Shown here in pieces: positions 54,308 through 62,584 of a stretch of 64,000 bases of DNA. Every line of letters begins with the position of its first letter. Positions within the stretch are counted from its first letter, which is position 1. The notes under the pieces were generated by a model. That model saw only the letters and a program-made list of their open reading frames with translations, was not told where the DNA came from and did no database searches. Position numbers and translations under genes: made by a program. The stretch comes from JANQIO01 sp043513815 (GTDB lineage: Bacteria > Pseudomonadota > Gammaproteobacteria > Pseudomonadales > Halieaceae). Where the stretch lies: NCBI GenBank assembly GCA_043513815.1, contig CP121313.1:434001-498000 (forward strand), read 5' to 3'.

Positions 54308-56050
54308 TTATTCCCGTTCTACCCAGATGTTAATGCCGGCCGTCTCGGTTCCGCCGGCAGCCTTGATGAAGCTGCCGTTGCTCCAGAAGAAGCCGTCGTT
54401 CCAGAGGAAGCTGTCGTTCCACAGAAAGCTGTCGTTCCAGAGAAAGCTGTCGTTCCACAGAAAGCTGTCATTCCAGAGGAAGCCATCGTTCCAGACGAAG
54501 CTGTCATTCCAGAAGAAGGGATCACCGCTGGTATAGCTGCCGTTCCAATTGGCGTAGCGTTCATCGGATTCCTTGTGCTTGTTGTGCGGCTTGACCAGGT
54601 AGAAATCGCCGGTGAGGGGGTCCTGGCGGGCGGGGCCGGCAAAGTGCTTCTTGCCTCTCAAATCGTCCTTGATCTTGAGGTCCTTGTTGGCGCACTTCTT
54701 TTCCTTGCTGTCCAGCGCTGCCAACGCATTTACCAACCCGGCGCCCTGTTGGAACACGGAAAAAGCAAGACTGCCGTCACCGCGTCGTGCGGTGTTGGCC
54801 GTCGCCAGTAACCGGCACTTAACGTCGTCAGGCTTGAGCCTGTCATCATCCTGCAGCATCAGGGCAACCACGCCGCTGACCACGGCAGTGGCCTGGGATG
54901 TGCCGGACATCTCGTAGTACTCCTGGAATCGCGGTTCCAGGAAGCCTGGGAACTCCCTGGCGATCCTTGAGTCCGCCGGCATCAGGCCCATCATATGGCC
55001 GCCGGGGGCGACGACTTCCGGCTTGAGAAAGCCATCGTGGGTGGGTCCCGCAGACGAGAAGGCTGCCAACACGTCGTCGCTGCTGTCTTCAGGCGTAAAA
55101 TTGTCGGTCATGGCGCCGACGGTAATCACGTAGGGGTTGTTGCCGGGCACGCCCACACTCATGGGTGCCGGCCCCAGGTTGCCCGCCGAGGCCACCACTA
55201 CAATGCCCTTTTTCCAGGCCACCATGACCGCCTGATTGAGCGGGTCTTCCCAGTAGTGGGAGCGCACGGCGGCGCTGAAGGACAGGTTGAGGACCTTGAT
55301 GTCATAGCGCTTGCGATTGTCGACGATCCAGTCGAGTGCGCCGATCACGTCGCTGTAGGTGCCCATACCATGGGCGTCAAAAGCTTTCACGGCCACCAGG
55401 TCGACGCCAGGTGCGACGCCGTTGAACCGACCCTGTTCGTTCATCGCGCTGCTGGCGAGGATGCTGGAGATATGGCTGCCGTGGCCGTTGTCATCGCCGA
55501 TGTTGCTGTCGAAAGCGTCTTCGCCGTCGTCATCGTCTTCGCCGTCATCGTCGTCGTCGTTTCCGCGACGCAGGGTGGCGTCATGCTGGGCGACGAGGCG
55601 ACGACCGCTGAAGGGCGCATCAATCAGCCAGCCGTGGTTCCAGATACCGGTATCGAGCACCGCAACGGTAACCCCGCTGCCGTCTATGCCCTGGCCGTGC
55701 AACTCGTGGGCACCTACCTGAGCCGGGTAGAAGGTTTCGAGGATCGGGCCGGAGACCTTCACGCTGCCGTCCGCGGTCACCCGGGTGACGCGCAGATCGG
55801 CGCGAAGTGTTGCAACGCCGTCTTCACACAGCAATGCGGTCACCGCGTTGATGATGCCCAACTGGCGCTGGATGATGCCATCGGCGTCGAGCACGGCGGC
55901 ACGCACGTCCTCGAGTGATTTGCCCTGGACAATATAGGCTGACCGCGGCGGCTCCGCGTTCTGCTTGACCGTGAATTGCACGGCAAGCGTCAGCAGTGTG
56001 CCGAAGGCGGCGACTGCCAACAGGTTGATCCAGAGCTTTGAAGCTTGCAT
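54308..56050 (-). CDS. Subtilisin-family (S8) serine peptidase with C-terminal hexapeptide repeats
   Basis: A 580-residue exported peptidase. A hydrophobic N-terminal anchor/signal (KLWINLLAVAAFGTLLTLAV) is followed by a short prodomain and the catalytic triad motifs VAVLDTGIWNHG (Asp), NGHGSHISSI (His) and SGTSQATAVVSGVVALM (Ser). Between Asp and His lies an Asp/Glu-rich insert (GNDDDDDGEDDDDGED), possibly calcium-binding. Residues 514-561 are eight 6-residue repeats (consensus WNDSFL), before a final IWVERE. A 28-residue paralogue of its N-terminal anchor is encoded just upstream. Substrate and function unknown. Confidence 0.88.
   Translation of the reverse strand: MQASKLWINLLAVAAFGTLLTLAVQFTVKQNAEPPRSAYIVQGKSLEDVRAAVLDADGIIQRQLGIINAVTALLCEDGVATLRADLRVTRVTADGSVKVSGPILETFYPAQVGAHELHGQGIDGSGVTVAVLDTGIWNHGWLIDAPFSGRRLVAQHDATLRRGNDDDDDGEDDDDGEDAFDSNIGDDNGHGSHISSILASSAMNEQGRFNGVAPGVDLVAVKAFDAHGMGTYSDVIGALDWIVDNRKRYDIKVLNLSFSAAVRSHYWEDPLNQAVMVAWKKGIVVVASAGNLGPAPMSVGVPGNNPYVITVGAMTDNFTPEDSSDDVLAAFSSAGPTHDGFLKPEVVAPGGHMMGLMPADSRIAREFPGFLEPRFQEYYEMSGTSQATAVVSGVVALMLQDDDRLKPDDVKCRLLATANTARRGDGSLAFSVFQQGAGLVNALAALDSKEKKCANKDLKIKDDLRGKKHFAGPARQDPLTGDFYLVKPHNKHKESDERYANWNGSYTSGDPFFWNDSFVWNDGFLWNDSFLWNDSFLWNDSFLWNDSFLWNDGFFWSNGSFIKAAGGTETAGINIWVERE
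54368..54517 (-). repeat. 18-bp coding tandem repeat, eight units
   Basis: Inside the subtilase gene, codons for W-N-D-S-F-L or close variants (WNDGFL, WNDSFV, WNDGFF, WSNGSF) repeat eight times. Central units are nearly identical in DNA, as if recently multiplied. Confidence 0.9.
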
Positions 56051-56101
56051 ACCGCTGCCTTATCCCGGGACCTGCCCGGTCTCAATTTCCAGGGTTGCGG
56101 C

Positions 56102-56188
56102 TTAGGCCGCTACCTGGATGACTGCCAGCAGCAGGGCGCCAAAGACCCCAACTGCTGCCAGGTTTATCCAAATCTGTGTCGTTTGCAT
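56102..56188 (-). CDS. 28-residue membrane peptide resembling the subtilase N terminus
   Basis: An ATG frame encoding MQTTQIWINLAAVGVFGALL and eight further hydrophobic residues, with a GAGGCGAG ribosome-binding site. The first ~20 residues match the downstream subtilase start (MQASKLWINLLAVAAFGTLL) at most positions, including the strictly shared WINL core. It is too short for a domain and consists of one membrane helix. It is the first gene of what is probably an operon with the subtilase, 51 bp before it. Confidence 0.7.
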   Translation of the reverse strand: MQTTQIWINLAAVGVFGALLLAVIQVAA

Positions 56189-56553
56189 AGTGGCTCGCCT
56201 CGTTGGCGTTGATTGTGTGAATCAGTACCTATTTAGACTTCCTGTAGAGTTGCGATTACCGTGCCAAGTAGCGGAAATTCTAAAATATACTTTTATAAAC
56301 AATGCGTTAAAAAAGAATAGAAAATAATGGCGAGGGCTTGGGAAAAACATGCGCGCCGAAATTTCCGGCGCTTTCAGCCGAAAAAGTGGCGGGTTAGCAC
56401 CGAAAAAGTATGCTATGAATAATAGCTTTGTAATATCAAGGCTGGCTTTGCAAAACGCCCGGGGTTTGTCGTGCAGATGGCGTATACCGGCAGGCGGGAG
56501 CCTGCCGAAACCTGGTCAAGTGCTGGACGGCTTCGAACCAGGCCGTGTAAGGG
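56189..56553. promoter_or_regulatory. AT-rich intergenic region upstream of the micropeptide/subtilase
   Basis: About 365 bp without a gene, unusually AT-rich compared with its neighbours (for example TAAAATATACTTTTATAAAC near 56281). It probably holds the promoter of the micropeptide and subtilase. A short palindrome GCGCCG-AAATTTC-CGGCGC lies at 56353-56371 and could be an operator or the end of the DUF3501 transcript. Confidence 0.5.
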
Positions 56554-57153
56554 TCAGTTCAGCGACACGGCCTGCAGGTCGTTGGCGAGTGACTGTCGAA
56601 CCGCGTCATCGAGCCGCACACCCTCGATAGGCAAGGCCGGATGGTCGATACCGATACTGATGGCGGCACCGCTCCTGGCGGCGCTGATCATGCTGCTGTC
56701 CAGCTCATAGCGCATGAAGTGTACAGAGGAAGTCTTGTCCGCCGTGGAGCGATCGAGATCCTCGTCGGCGATCGGGTAGACGCGTTCACAGCCATCCACC
56801 TGCATCCACACCTTGTGTTCGATGCCAATCATTTCTGCCAGGCGCAGCGCGCGCTCCTGGGGGTCGTCATACTCAAGCATGAAGGTGGCCTTCCAGTTGC
56901 TGCCGTCCGGTATCAGCGGGTTGTAGGCTTCCAGTTCCTCCATGATGCCGTCGATTTCAAAGACCTTCTCGATGCGCAGCATCTCCTGGATCTGGTACTT
57001 GATAGTCAGGGCATCCTCGAAATACAGGCGCGCGTGCTCGCCCAGCGACACCTGGCGCGACTTCTTGTGCTCCAGCACCCTGGCGCGAAAATTGGGTCGT
57101 TCGACCGCGTAGTCTTCAAGTGACCAGAGATCGTCGCGTGAGAGATGGTCCAT
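56554..57153 (-). CDS. DUF3501-family protein
   Basis: A 199-residue cytoplasmic protein of the DUF3501 family (RDDLWSLEDYAVERPNFRARVLEHKKSRQVSLGEHARLYFED start; PLPI-type C terminus). DUF3501 proteins recur beside a rubrerythrin and a GlpC-like Fe-S protein, exactly as here, and are thought to act with them in peroxide or redox defence, but no activity is known to me. Third gene of the operon. Confidence 0.88.
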   Translation of the reverse strand: MDHLSRDDLWSLEDYAVERPNFRARVLEHKKSRQVSLGEHARLYFEDALTIKYQIQEMLRIEKVFEIDGIMEELEAYNPLIPDGSNWKATFMLEYDDPQERALRLAEMIGIEHKVWMQVDGCERVYPIADEDLDRSTADKTSSVHFMRYELDSSMISAARSGAAISIGIDHPALPIEGVRLDDAVRQSLANDLQAVSLN

Positions 57154-57183
57154 CCTCTATTCCTCGTTAACTTCCCTCGCGGC

Positions 57184-58512
57184 TTACAGCCCGTAGGCCA
57201 TGCGCAGCAGGGTCATGGGGTGGCTGGCTTCATCGATCGTCTCCGACAGGTTGGCAATATGCACTGCGGCCATCGGGCAATCACTGGCCAGGTATTTGGG
57301 TTTCAGCTGATCGACTTTTCGTACGATCGGCCTGCCAATTTTAATGGACTTGGCGCGGGTTTCCTTCTTCACCGCGTAGGTGCCGTCGTGGCCCGAGCAG
57401 CGCTCCTGGGCATGTACCTCCGTGTCCGGCACAAGGTTCAGCACATCGCGGGTCTTGAGGCCGATATTCTGCACCCGCAGGTGGCAGGACACCTGCCAGG
57501 CCACGTCGCCCAGGGCATTGGGGAATTCCGTTTTGAGGCCACCCTCCTTGTGCCTGAGCCACAGGTACTCGAAGGGGTCGAAAAAGGCCTCTTTCACTTT
57601 CTGGACTTCCGGGTCGTCCGGGTACAGCAGTGGCAATTCCTGCTTGTACATCAGTACGCAGGAAGGAATGGGTGCGGTCAGGTCATAGCCCTCGTCCGCA
57701 AGCTTCGCCAGCACCGGAATATTCTGCTGCTTGAGCCGGTCCACGGCCTCAAGGTCCCCAAGTTCGAACTTGGGCATACCGCAGCAGGCTTCCTTCGGCA
57801 CGATGTCGATCATCACGCCGTTGTGCTGGAAGACCTTCATGAAGTCTTCGCCAATGCCGGGCGTGTTGTAGTTGCCGTAGCAGGTGGCGTAAAGGGCCAG
57901 CTTGCCGGTGGTGCCGTTCATGGGCTGCGGCTCGATGGGCTTGACCATACTGGCTGCCCGCTTGCGCAGGGTGTTGCGGTGGTACTCGGGTACCGGGGCT
58001 TCCCGGTGCACGCCAAGGGTGCTCTCCAGCACCTTGCGGAATCCTGAGGATTTGTTGAGGGCATTGACTGTGATATCTACCAGCGGAATGGTGGCCAGCT
58101 TGCTCACCGCGTCGGTATTGGTCAGTACCCGGTCCCGGAAGGGCGCGCCTTCCGCCTTGAAGCGCTGGGCCTTGGCGCGCAACATCAGGTGGGGAAAGTC
58201 CACATTCCACTCGTGGGGTGGCACATAGGGGCACTTGGTCATGTAGCAGAGGTCGCACATGTAGCACTGGTCGACCACCTTGATGTAGTCCGCCTTGTCG
58301 ACGCCGTCCACTTCCAGGGTGTCTGATTCGTCCACCAGGTCAAACAGGGTGGGAAACGAATCACACAGGCTGACGCAGCGGCGACAGCCATGGCAGATGT
58401 CGTAGACCCGCTCCAGTTCCTGCTCCAGCGCCTGCTGGTCCCAGAACTGATCGCTCTTCCACTCGATAGGGTGACGGGTAGGGGCTTCCAGACTGCCTTC
58501 ACGCACGGCCAT
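57184..58512 (-). CDS. GlpC/HdrD-like iron-sulfur protein
   Basis: A 442-residue protein with two 4Fe-4S motifs (C40-C43-C46-C50 in CHGCRRCVSLC; C83-C86-C89-C94 in CYMCDLCYMTKC). C-terminal CCG-type segments follow (KEACCGMPKFELGD and ERCSGHDG, the latter with one Cys lost). It resembles the electron-transfer subunit of anaerobic glycerol-3-phosphate dehydrogenase or heterodisulfide reductase, but it lacks the catalytic partners. With rubrerythrin and DUF3501 it probably supplies electrons for peroxide reduction. Confidence 0.88.
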   Translation of the reverse strand: MAVREGSLEAPTRHPIEWKSDQFWDQQALEQELERVYDICHGCRRCVSLCDSFPTLFDLVDESDTLEVDGVDKADYIKVVDQCYMCDLCYMTKCPYVPPHEWNVDFPHLMLRAKAQRFKAEGAPFRDRVLTNTDAVSKLATIPLVDITVNALNKSSGFRKVLESTLGVHREAPVPEYHRNTLRKRAASMVKPIEPQPMNGTTGKLALYATCYGNYNTPGIGEDFMKVFQHNGVMIDIVPKEACCGMPKFELGDLEAVDRLKQQNIPVLAKLADEGYDLTAPIPSCVLMYKQELPLLYPDDPEVQKVKEAFFDPFEYLWLRHKEGGLKTEFPNALGDVAWQVSCHLRVQNIGLKTRDVLNLVPDTEVHAQERCSGHDGTYAVKKETRAKSIKIGRPIVRKVDQLKPKYLASDCPMAAVHIANLSETIDEASHPMTLLRMAYGL

Positions 58513-58637
58513 GGGCTACTCCACTAGCGCACCACGGGCCTGCGCTCAGCGAGGCCCGGGGATAGTATTGAGGGTGTGCGGGGCGTCGATAGCCGCCCCG
58601 CCCTGTAGCGATTTCGCTGGTCGACTGAATCGCCGGC

Positions 58638-59057
58638 TTAGTCGTCGAGGTTGTCCAGCGCCTTCTGGAAACGGTTGGCGTGGCTGCGCTCAGCCTTGGC
58701 CAGGGTTTCCATCCAGTCGGCAATTTCATCGAAACCCTCATCGCGGGCGGTCTTGGCCATGCCCGGGTACATATCAGTGTACTCGTGGGTTTCACCGGCG
58801 ATGGCGGCCTTAAGGTTATCCGCCGTGCCACCCATGGGCAGTCCGGTAGCCGGATCTCCCACTTCTTCCAGGTACTCAAGGTGACCGTGGGCATGACCGG
58901 TTTCGCCTTCCGCCGTGGAACGGAAGACCGCTGCCACGTCGTTGTAGCCTTCGACATCCGCCTTGGCAGCGAAGTAAAGATAGCGGCGGTTGGCCTGTGA
59001 TTCGCCAGAGAAGGCGTCTTTAAGATTCTGTTCGGTTTGGCTGCCTTTCAAAGACAT
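58638..59057 (-). CDS. Rubrerythrin-family protein without rubredoxin domain
   Basis: A 139-residue four-helix ferritin-like protein. Di-iron ligands are in GESQANRRY, EGETGHAHGH, GETHEYTDMY and KAERSHANRF. It has no C-terminal rubredoxin domain, so it needs an external electron donor, possibly the Fe-S protein downstream. It starts the operon and faces oxyR across 256 bp. Confidence 0.9.
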   Translation of the reverse strand: MSLKGSQTEQNLKDAFSGESQANRRYLYFAAKADVEGYNDVAAVFRSTAEGETGHAHGHLEYLEEVGDPATGLPMGGTADNLKAAIAGETHEYTDMYPGMAKTARDEGFDEIADWMETLAKAERSHANRFQKALDNLDD

Positions 59058-59313
59058 AACGGTCTCCTGTTGAAACGTGACCCATGGGGAGCTGACGTGC
59101 AGCTGTGCATGGTGGTTGCTGTGGCCAACGCAGCGTTGCCATTGCTACGGAGAGCAATCGCTCGTACTGCTGTGGCCGGTAGCGACTCTCTGTATCGACT
59201 ATAAAGAGCCTAGCCCCGGAATACCGATCCGCATAGTGCAATTTTTGCAAAAGCTTGATCGGAAATTTCGATAGCCTGATACTGCCCTCGAAAGTCTATA
59301 GAGAGCGTAGCAC
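59058..59313. promoter_or_regulatory. Divergent rubrerythrin/oxyR promoter region with candidate operators
   Basis: Between rubrerythrin and oxyR. ATCG-N7-CGAT at 59258-59272 has the 4-7-4 spacing of one OxyR half-site pair (consensus ATAG-N7-CTAT), and TGCAA-TTT-TTGCA lies at 59237-59249. Both are imperfect as OxyR sites. Positional logic (autoregulation by a LysR protein plus control of the divergent operon) is stronger than the match. Confidence 0.45.
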
Positions 59314-60228
59314 GTGACCAGACAACCGACCTTGAAGCAGCTCAAATACTTGTGCGCCGTCGCCGAACACGGGCACTTTGGCAATGCTGCCAAGGCTTGC
59401 CATGTCTCCCAGTCGACCCTCAGCGCGGGCATTCTCGAACTGGAAGAGGCCCTGGGCGCCTCGCTGGTGGAGCGCAACAACCGCCAGGTAATCCTCACCG
59501 GGCTGGGCAGCGACGTGGTGCAGCGCGCCCAGTCCGTCCTGCTGGACGTGGAGGACCTCATGGCCCTGTGCGATGCCTCCAGTGCGCCGTTCTCCGGCAA
59601 GATGCGTCTGGGCGTTATCCCGACCATCGCTCCCTACATCCTGCCATCGCTGCTCAAGCGCCTGCGCAAGGAACATCCTGATTTCCAGCTCTTTATCCGC
59701 GAGGACCTTAGCGGTCACCTGGTGGATTCATTGCAGCACGGAGAACTGGACGTGCTGCTTCTGGCGCTGCCCTTCCCGGTCGATAAAGTGGAGACCATGC
59801 ACCTGTTCAACGACGCGTTCGTGTTCGCCTGTCCGCCGGGGCACCCCCTGGCAAAAGAGGGTGCAATGAGCACGGAAGACCTGCGTAGCCAGGAGTTGCT
59901 GCTGCTGGAAGATGGGCATTGCTTGCGGGATCACGCCCTGGAGGCCTGCAAACTCAAGGAGTCGGAGATCGATATTCCCTACCAGGCCACCAGCCTCAAC
60001 ACCATCGTACAGATGGTGGCCAACGGGATTGGTGTCACTCTGTTACCGGAAATGGCCCTCGGTGCCCGTATCCTTACCGGCACGGATGTCCATACCCGCA
60101 GCTTCAAGGAGCAGAACGTGGTGCGCAGCATCGGTCTTATGTGGCGCAAGAAGACACCCCGTCGCGCCGAGTTTACCCTGCTGGGCAAGTTCATCACCGA
60201 GCAGTACAACGCCGTCAGGGCCGCCTGA
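59314..60228 (+). CDS. oxyR: Peroxide-sensing LysR regulator OxyR
   Basis: A 304-residue LysR protein. The HTH (TLKQLKYLCAVAEHGHFGNAAKACHVSQSTLSAGI) and the sensor cysteines, Cys203 in GHCLRD and Cys212 in LEACKL, nine residues apart as in E. coli Cys199/Cys208, identify it. Peroxide forms the disulfide and switches target promoters. The GTG start is at the right distance before the HTH. The divergent rubrerythrin operon is the likely target. Confidence 0.95.
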   Translation: MTRQPTLKQLKYLCAVAEHGHFGNAAKACHVSQSTLSAGILELEEALGASLVERNNRQVILTGLGSDVVQRAQSVLLDVEDLMALCDASSAPFSGKMRLGVIPTIAPYILPSLLKRLRKEHPDFQLFIREDLSGHLVDSLQHGELDVLLLALPFPVDKVETMHLFNDAFVFACPPGHPLAKEGAMSTEDLRSQELLLLEDGHCLRDHALEACKLKESEIDIPYQATSLNTIVQMVANGIGVTLLPEMALGARILTGTDVHTRSFKEQNVVRSIGLMWRKKTPRRAEFTLLGKFITEQYNAVRAA

Positions 60229-60294
60229 CCGGCGGGTGCAGCGGATGTGAACGTGGGCTTCGTATTATTTTCCACCCACGCTATGCGAGACTTC

Positions 60295-60300
60295 TATACT
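60295..60300 (+). promoter_or_regulatory. Candidate -10 box of the second DUF481 gene
   Basis: TATACT 47 bp before the ATG, with no good -35 element at the usual distance. A ribosome-binding site (TAAGGA) follows before the start. Confidence 0.35.
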
Positions 60301-60346
60301 GCTGCCCAAAAGAATTCATCTCCCAACTAAAGTTAAGGAAAAAACT

Positions 60347-61366
60347 ATGAACCTGCGTGCACTCGCGCTCATGCTTGCGGTACTGATGGCGGGCTCGGCC
60401 CAGGCCGATGTCATGGTAATGAAAAACGGTTCCCGGATAGTCGGCACGCTGGTCAGCGGCGGCGAGGGGACCATCAGTTTTGAAACTCCCTGGGGCGGGA
60501 CCCTGCAGGTCAACACCGAGAACGTGGTATCGGTGGAGACCGAGAGCACCAACACGGTGATGATGGCCGACGGCACCGTATTCCGCGACAAGCGGCTGTC
60601 GGGGAATAATGAAACCGTCACTGTCATACCGAAAGAGTCCGAGGCGCGCACCTACGCCATTACTGACATCAAGCTGGTCAACCCGGCCCCCTGGCTGCTG
60701 GGGGACGGTTACGATTTCACCGGTCGGGTCAATGGTGGCTTCCAGTCTGAACGCGGCAACTCGGAAACCGATGAGGTAGACCTTTCCTACCAGGTTACCC
60801 TGCGCAGCCTGAAGGATCGCTACGCCTTCCGTGGCAACGGCGAATTCGATGAGGCAAACGACAACAAGGTCACCGAAAACTGGGAGCTGCGCAACAAGTA
60901 CGATCGCTTCTGGGGCGACGATCCCGACAACTACTACGGGGCCAAACTGCGTTTCGAATATGACAAGTTTGCGGACCTCGACCTGCGGACCCTGTTCGGC
61001 CCCCATATCGGTCGCGAGTTTTTTGATACTTCATTGCTACAGCTGCGGGGGGAGATCGGTATCGTATACGTCGACGAGCAATTCGATGTCGCGGAAGACA
61101 ACGACTACTACGGCAGCCTGTTGGAGTTCGAGGGCGAGAGCGACATCCTGGGCTACGGCACCACGCTGTACCTGTTCCACGACACCACCCTAAATTTTGA
61201 CTCATGGGATGAGCCGCTCTCCAACACCACGCTGGGCCTGCGCATGCCGCTGATCTTTGGCTTTGAGACCGCCTTCGAGGCGCGTTACGAATACAACGGC
61301 AGTGCGCCGGACGACGTGGATACCACCGACGAGACCTACACCTTCTCCATCGGCTACAGCTGGTAG
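60347..61366 (+). CDS. DUF481-family outer-membrane protein (paralogue)
   Basis: A 339-residue exported protein (signal LALMLAVLMAGSAQAD). Two tandem LSm-like beta units (VMVMKNGSRIVGTLVSGG... and NTVMMADGTVFRDKRLSG...) precede a DUF481 barrel with alternating strands and a C-terminal aromatic end (TFSIGYSW). The same domain order occurs in the protein at 1480-2517, so both arose from one ancestor or domain fusion. Function unknown. Confidence 0.85.
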   Translation: MNLRALALMLAVLMAGSAQADVMVMKNGSRIVGTLVSGGEGTISFETPWGGTLQVNTENVVSVETESTNTVMMADGTVFRDKRLSGNNETVTVIPKESEARTYAITDIKLVNPAPWLLGDGYDFTGRVNGGFQSERGNSETDEVDLSYQVTLRSLKDRYAFRGNGEFDEANDNKVTENWELRNKYDRFWGDDPDNYYGAKLRFEYDKFADLDLRTLFGPHIGREFFDTSLLQLRGEIGIVYVDEQFDVAEDNDYYGSLLEFEGESDILGYGTTLYLFHDTTLNFDSWDEPLSNTTLGLRMPLIFGFETAFEARYEYNGSAPDDVDTTDETYTFSIGYSW

Positions 61367-61383
61367 AACGGGACAGCGAATGG

Positions 61384-61400
61384 GCCCCCTTCCCGGGGGC
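61384..61400. terminator. GC hairpin between convergent DUF481 and DAHP synthase genes
   Basis: GCCCCC-TTCCC-GGGGGC, just after the DUF481 stop and reaching the DAHP synthase stop. No U-tract follows on either strand, so it is only a possible bidirectional terminator. Confidence 0.35.
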
Positions 61401-62461
61401 TAGCTGGCCCGGCTGCCTCTTATGGCGTGTGCGAGGTCTTCCAGCAGCGGTAAGCTGTCTTCCAGCGCCAGGCAGGCATCGGTGATGCTCTGGCCGTAGA
61501 CCGGCGCTTCGCCGCGCACCACTTTCTGGCTGCCTGCCACCAGGTGAGACTCGAGCATTACCCCACGGATGGCCCGCTCGCCATCGGCAACCTGTTCCGA
61601 GATTGACGCCATCACCCCGGCCTGGCGCGCCGGGTCCTTGCGGCTGTTGCCGTGGCTGCAGTCGACAATGACGGAAGTGGGCAGGTTCTCGGCAGTCAGC
61701 GCCGCGCGCGCCTCGGCAACCGACTCGGGACCGTAATTGGGTCCCGTGCCGGAGCCGCCGCGCAGAATCAGGTAGCAGTGGGGATTCCCGGTGGATTGCA
61801 GGATAGCCGGTGTACCGTCCTTGGTAAGCGACGGAAACCAGTGCGGGTGGCCAGCAGAGCGGATGGCGTCGATAGCCACCCCGACCGCACCGGAGGTAGC
61901 GTTCTTGAAGCCTACCGGCATCGATAGCCCGGAGGCCAGCTCGCGGTGTACCTGGCTTTCCACCGTCCGCGCGCCGATGGCGCCGAAGCTCACCAGCTCC
62001 GCGTAGTACTGTCCCAATGTGGTATCCAGAAACTCGCTGGCAGCGGGTAATCCCAGCTCGGCGACATCCAGCAATACCTTGCGCGCCAGGCGCAGACCCT
62101 TGTCGACATTGAAGCTGCCATCCAGGTCCGGGTCATTGATCAGCCCTTTCCAACCGACGATGGTGCGGGGCTTCTCGAAGTACACCCGAAGCACCGGGTA
62201 GATGGCATCCGTCAGGGCGTTGGTGCCGGCTTTCAGGCGGCCGGCAAATTCCAGCAGCGCCGAGGGATCGTGCACCGAGCAGGGCCCAATAATCACCAGC
62301 ACCCGCGGATCCTCGCCGGCCAGAATATGCTCGATGGTCTGCCGTGCCTGTTGCACGAACTGCGCTGATCCCTCGGGCAATGGCAGCTCTGCGGCAAGCG
62401 CTGCCGGGCTTAGCAGCGGCTGTGAATTGGCGATGCGCAGATCGTCGGTACGCGGTTCCAT
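61400..62461 (-). CDS. 3-deoxy-7-phosphoheptulonate synthase (class I DAHP synthase)
   Basis: A 353-residue first enzyme of the shikimate pathway, condensing phosphoenolpyruvate and erythrose-4-phosphate. Motifs: VIIGPCSVHDPSALLEFAGRL, FEKPRTIVGWKGLINDPDLDGSFN, SEFLDTTLGQYYAELVSFGAIGARTVESQVHRELASGLSMPVGFKN and IVDCSHGNSRK. These match the AroF/G/H family; the feedback amino acid cannot be decided. I chose the ATG at 62461 because upstream in-frame residues do not match the family start. Confidence 0.94.
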   Translation of the reverse strand: MEPRTDDLRIANSQPLLSPAALAAELPLPEGSAQFVQQARQTIEHILAGEDPRVLVIIGPCSVHDPSALLEFAGRLKAGTNALTDAIYPVLRVYFEKPRTIVGWKGLINDPDLDGSFNVDKGLRLARKVLLDVAELGLPAASEFLDTTLGQYYAELVSFGAIGARTVESQVHRELASGLSMPVGFKNATSGAVGVAIDAIRSAGHPHWFPSLTKDGTPAILQSTGNPHCYLILRGGSGTGPNYGPESVAEARAALTAENLPTSVIVDCSHGNSRKDPARQAGVMASISEQVADGERAIRGVMLESHLVAGSQKVVRGEAPVYGQSITDACLALEDSLPLLEDLAHAIRGSRAS

Positions 62462-62584
62462 GGTGGCCTCCTGACAGCGGGCTGGCATTCTGTCCCAGCG
62501 ACTGAATGCGTGCAAGCCTGTCATGGCGGTGTGCGAGGCTGGCAGCTATAGTTAATAGACGATAAGGTTTTATAAGATGGTGGC

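Noticed and set aside
54287..54811. Plus-strand frame with regular Val-Pro-Glu-Lys-Ala repeats
   Set aside because: Direct antisense image of the WNDSFL-coding repeats in the subtilase gene.
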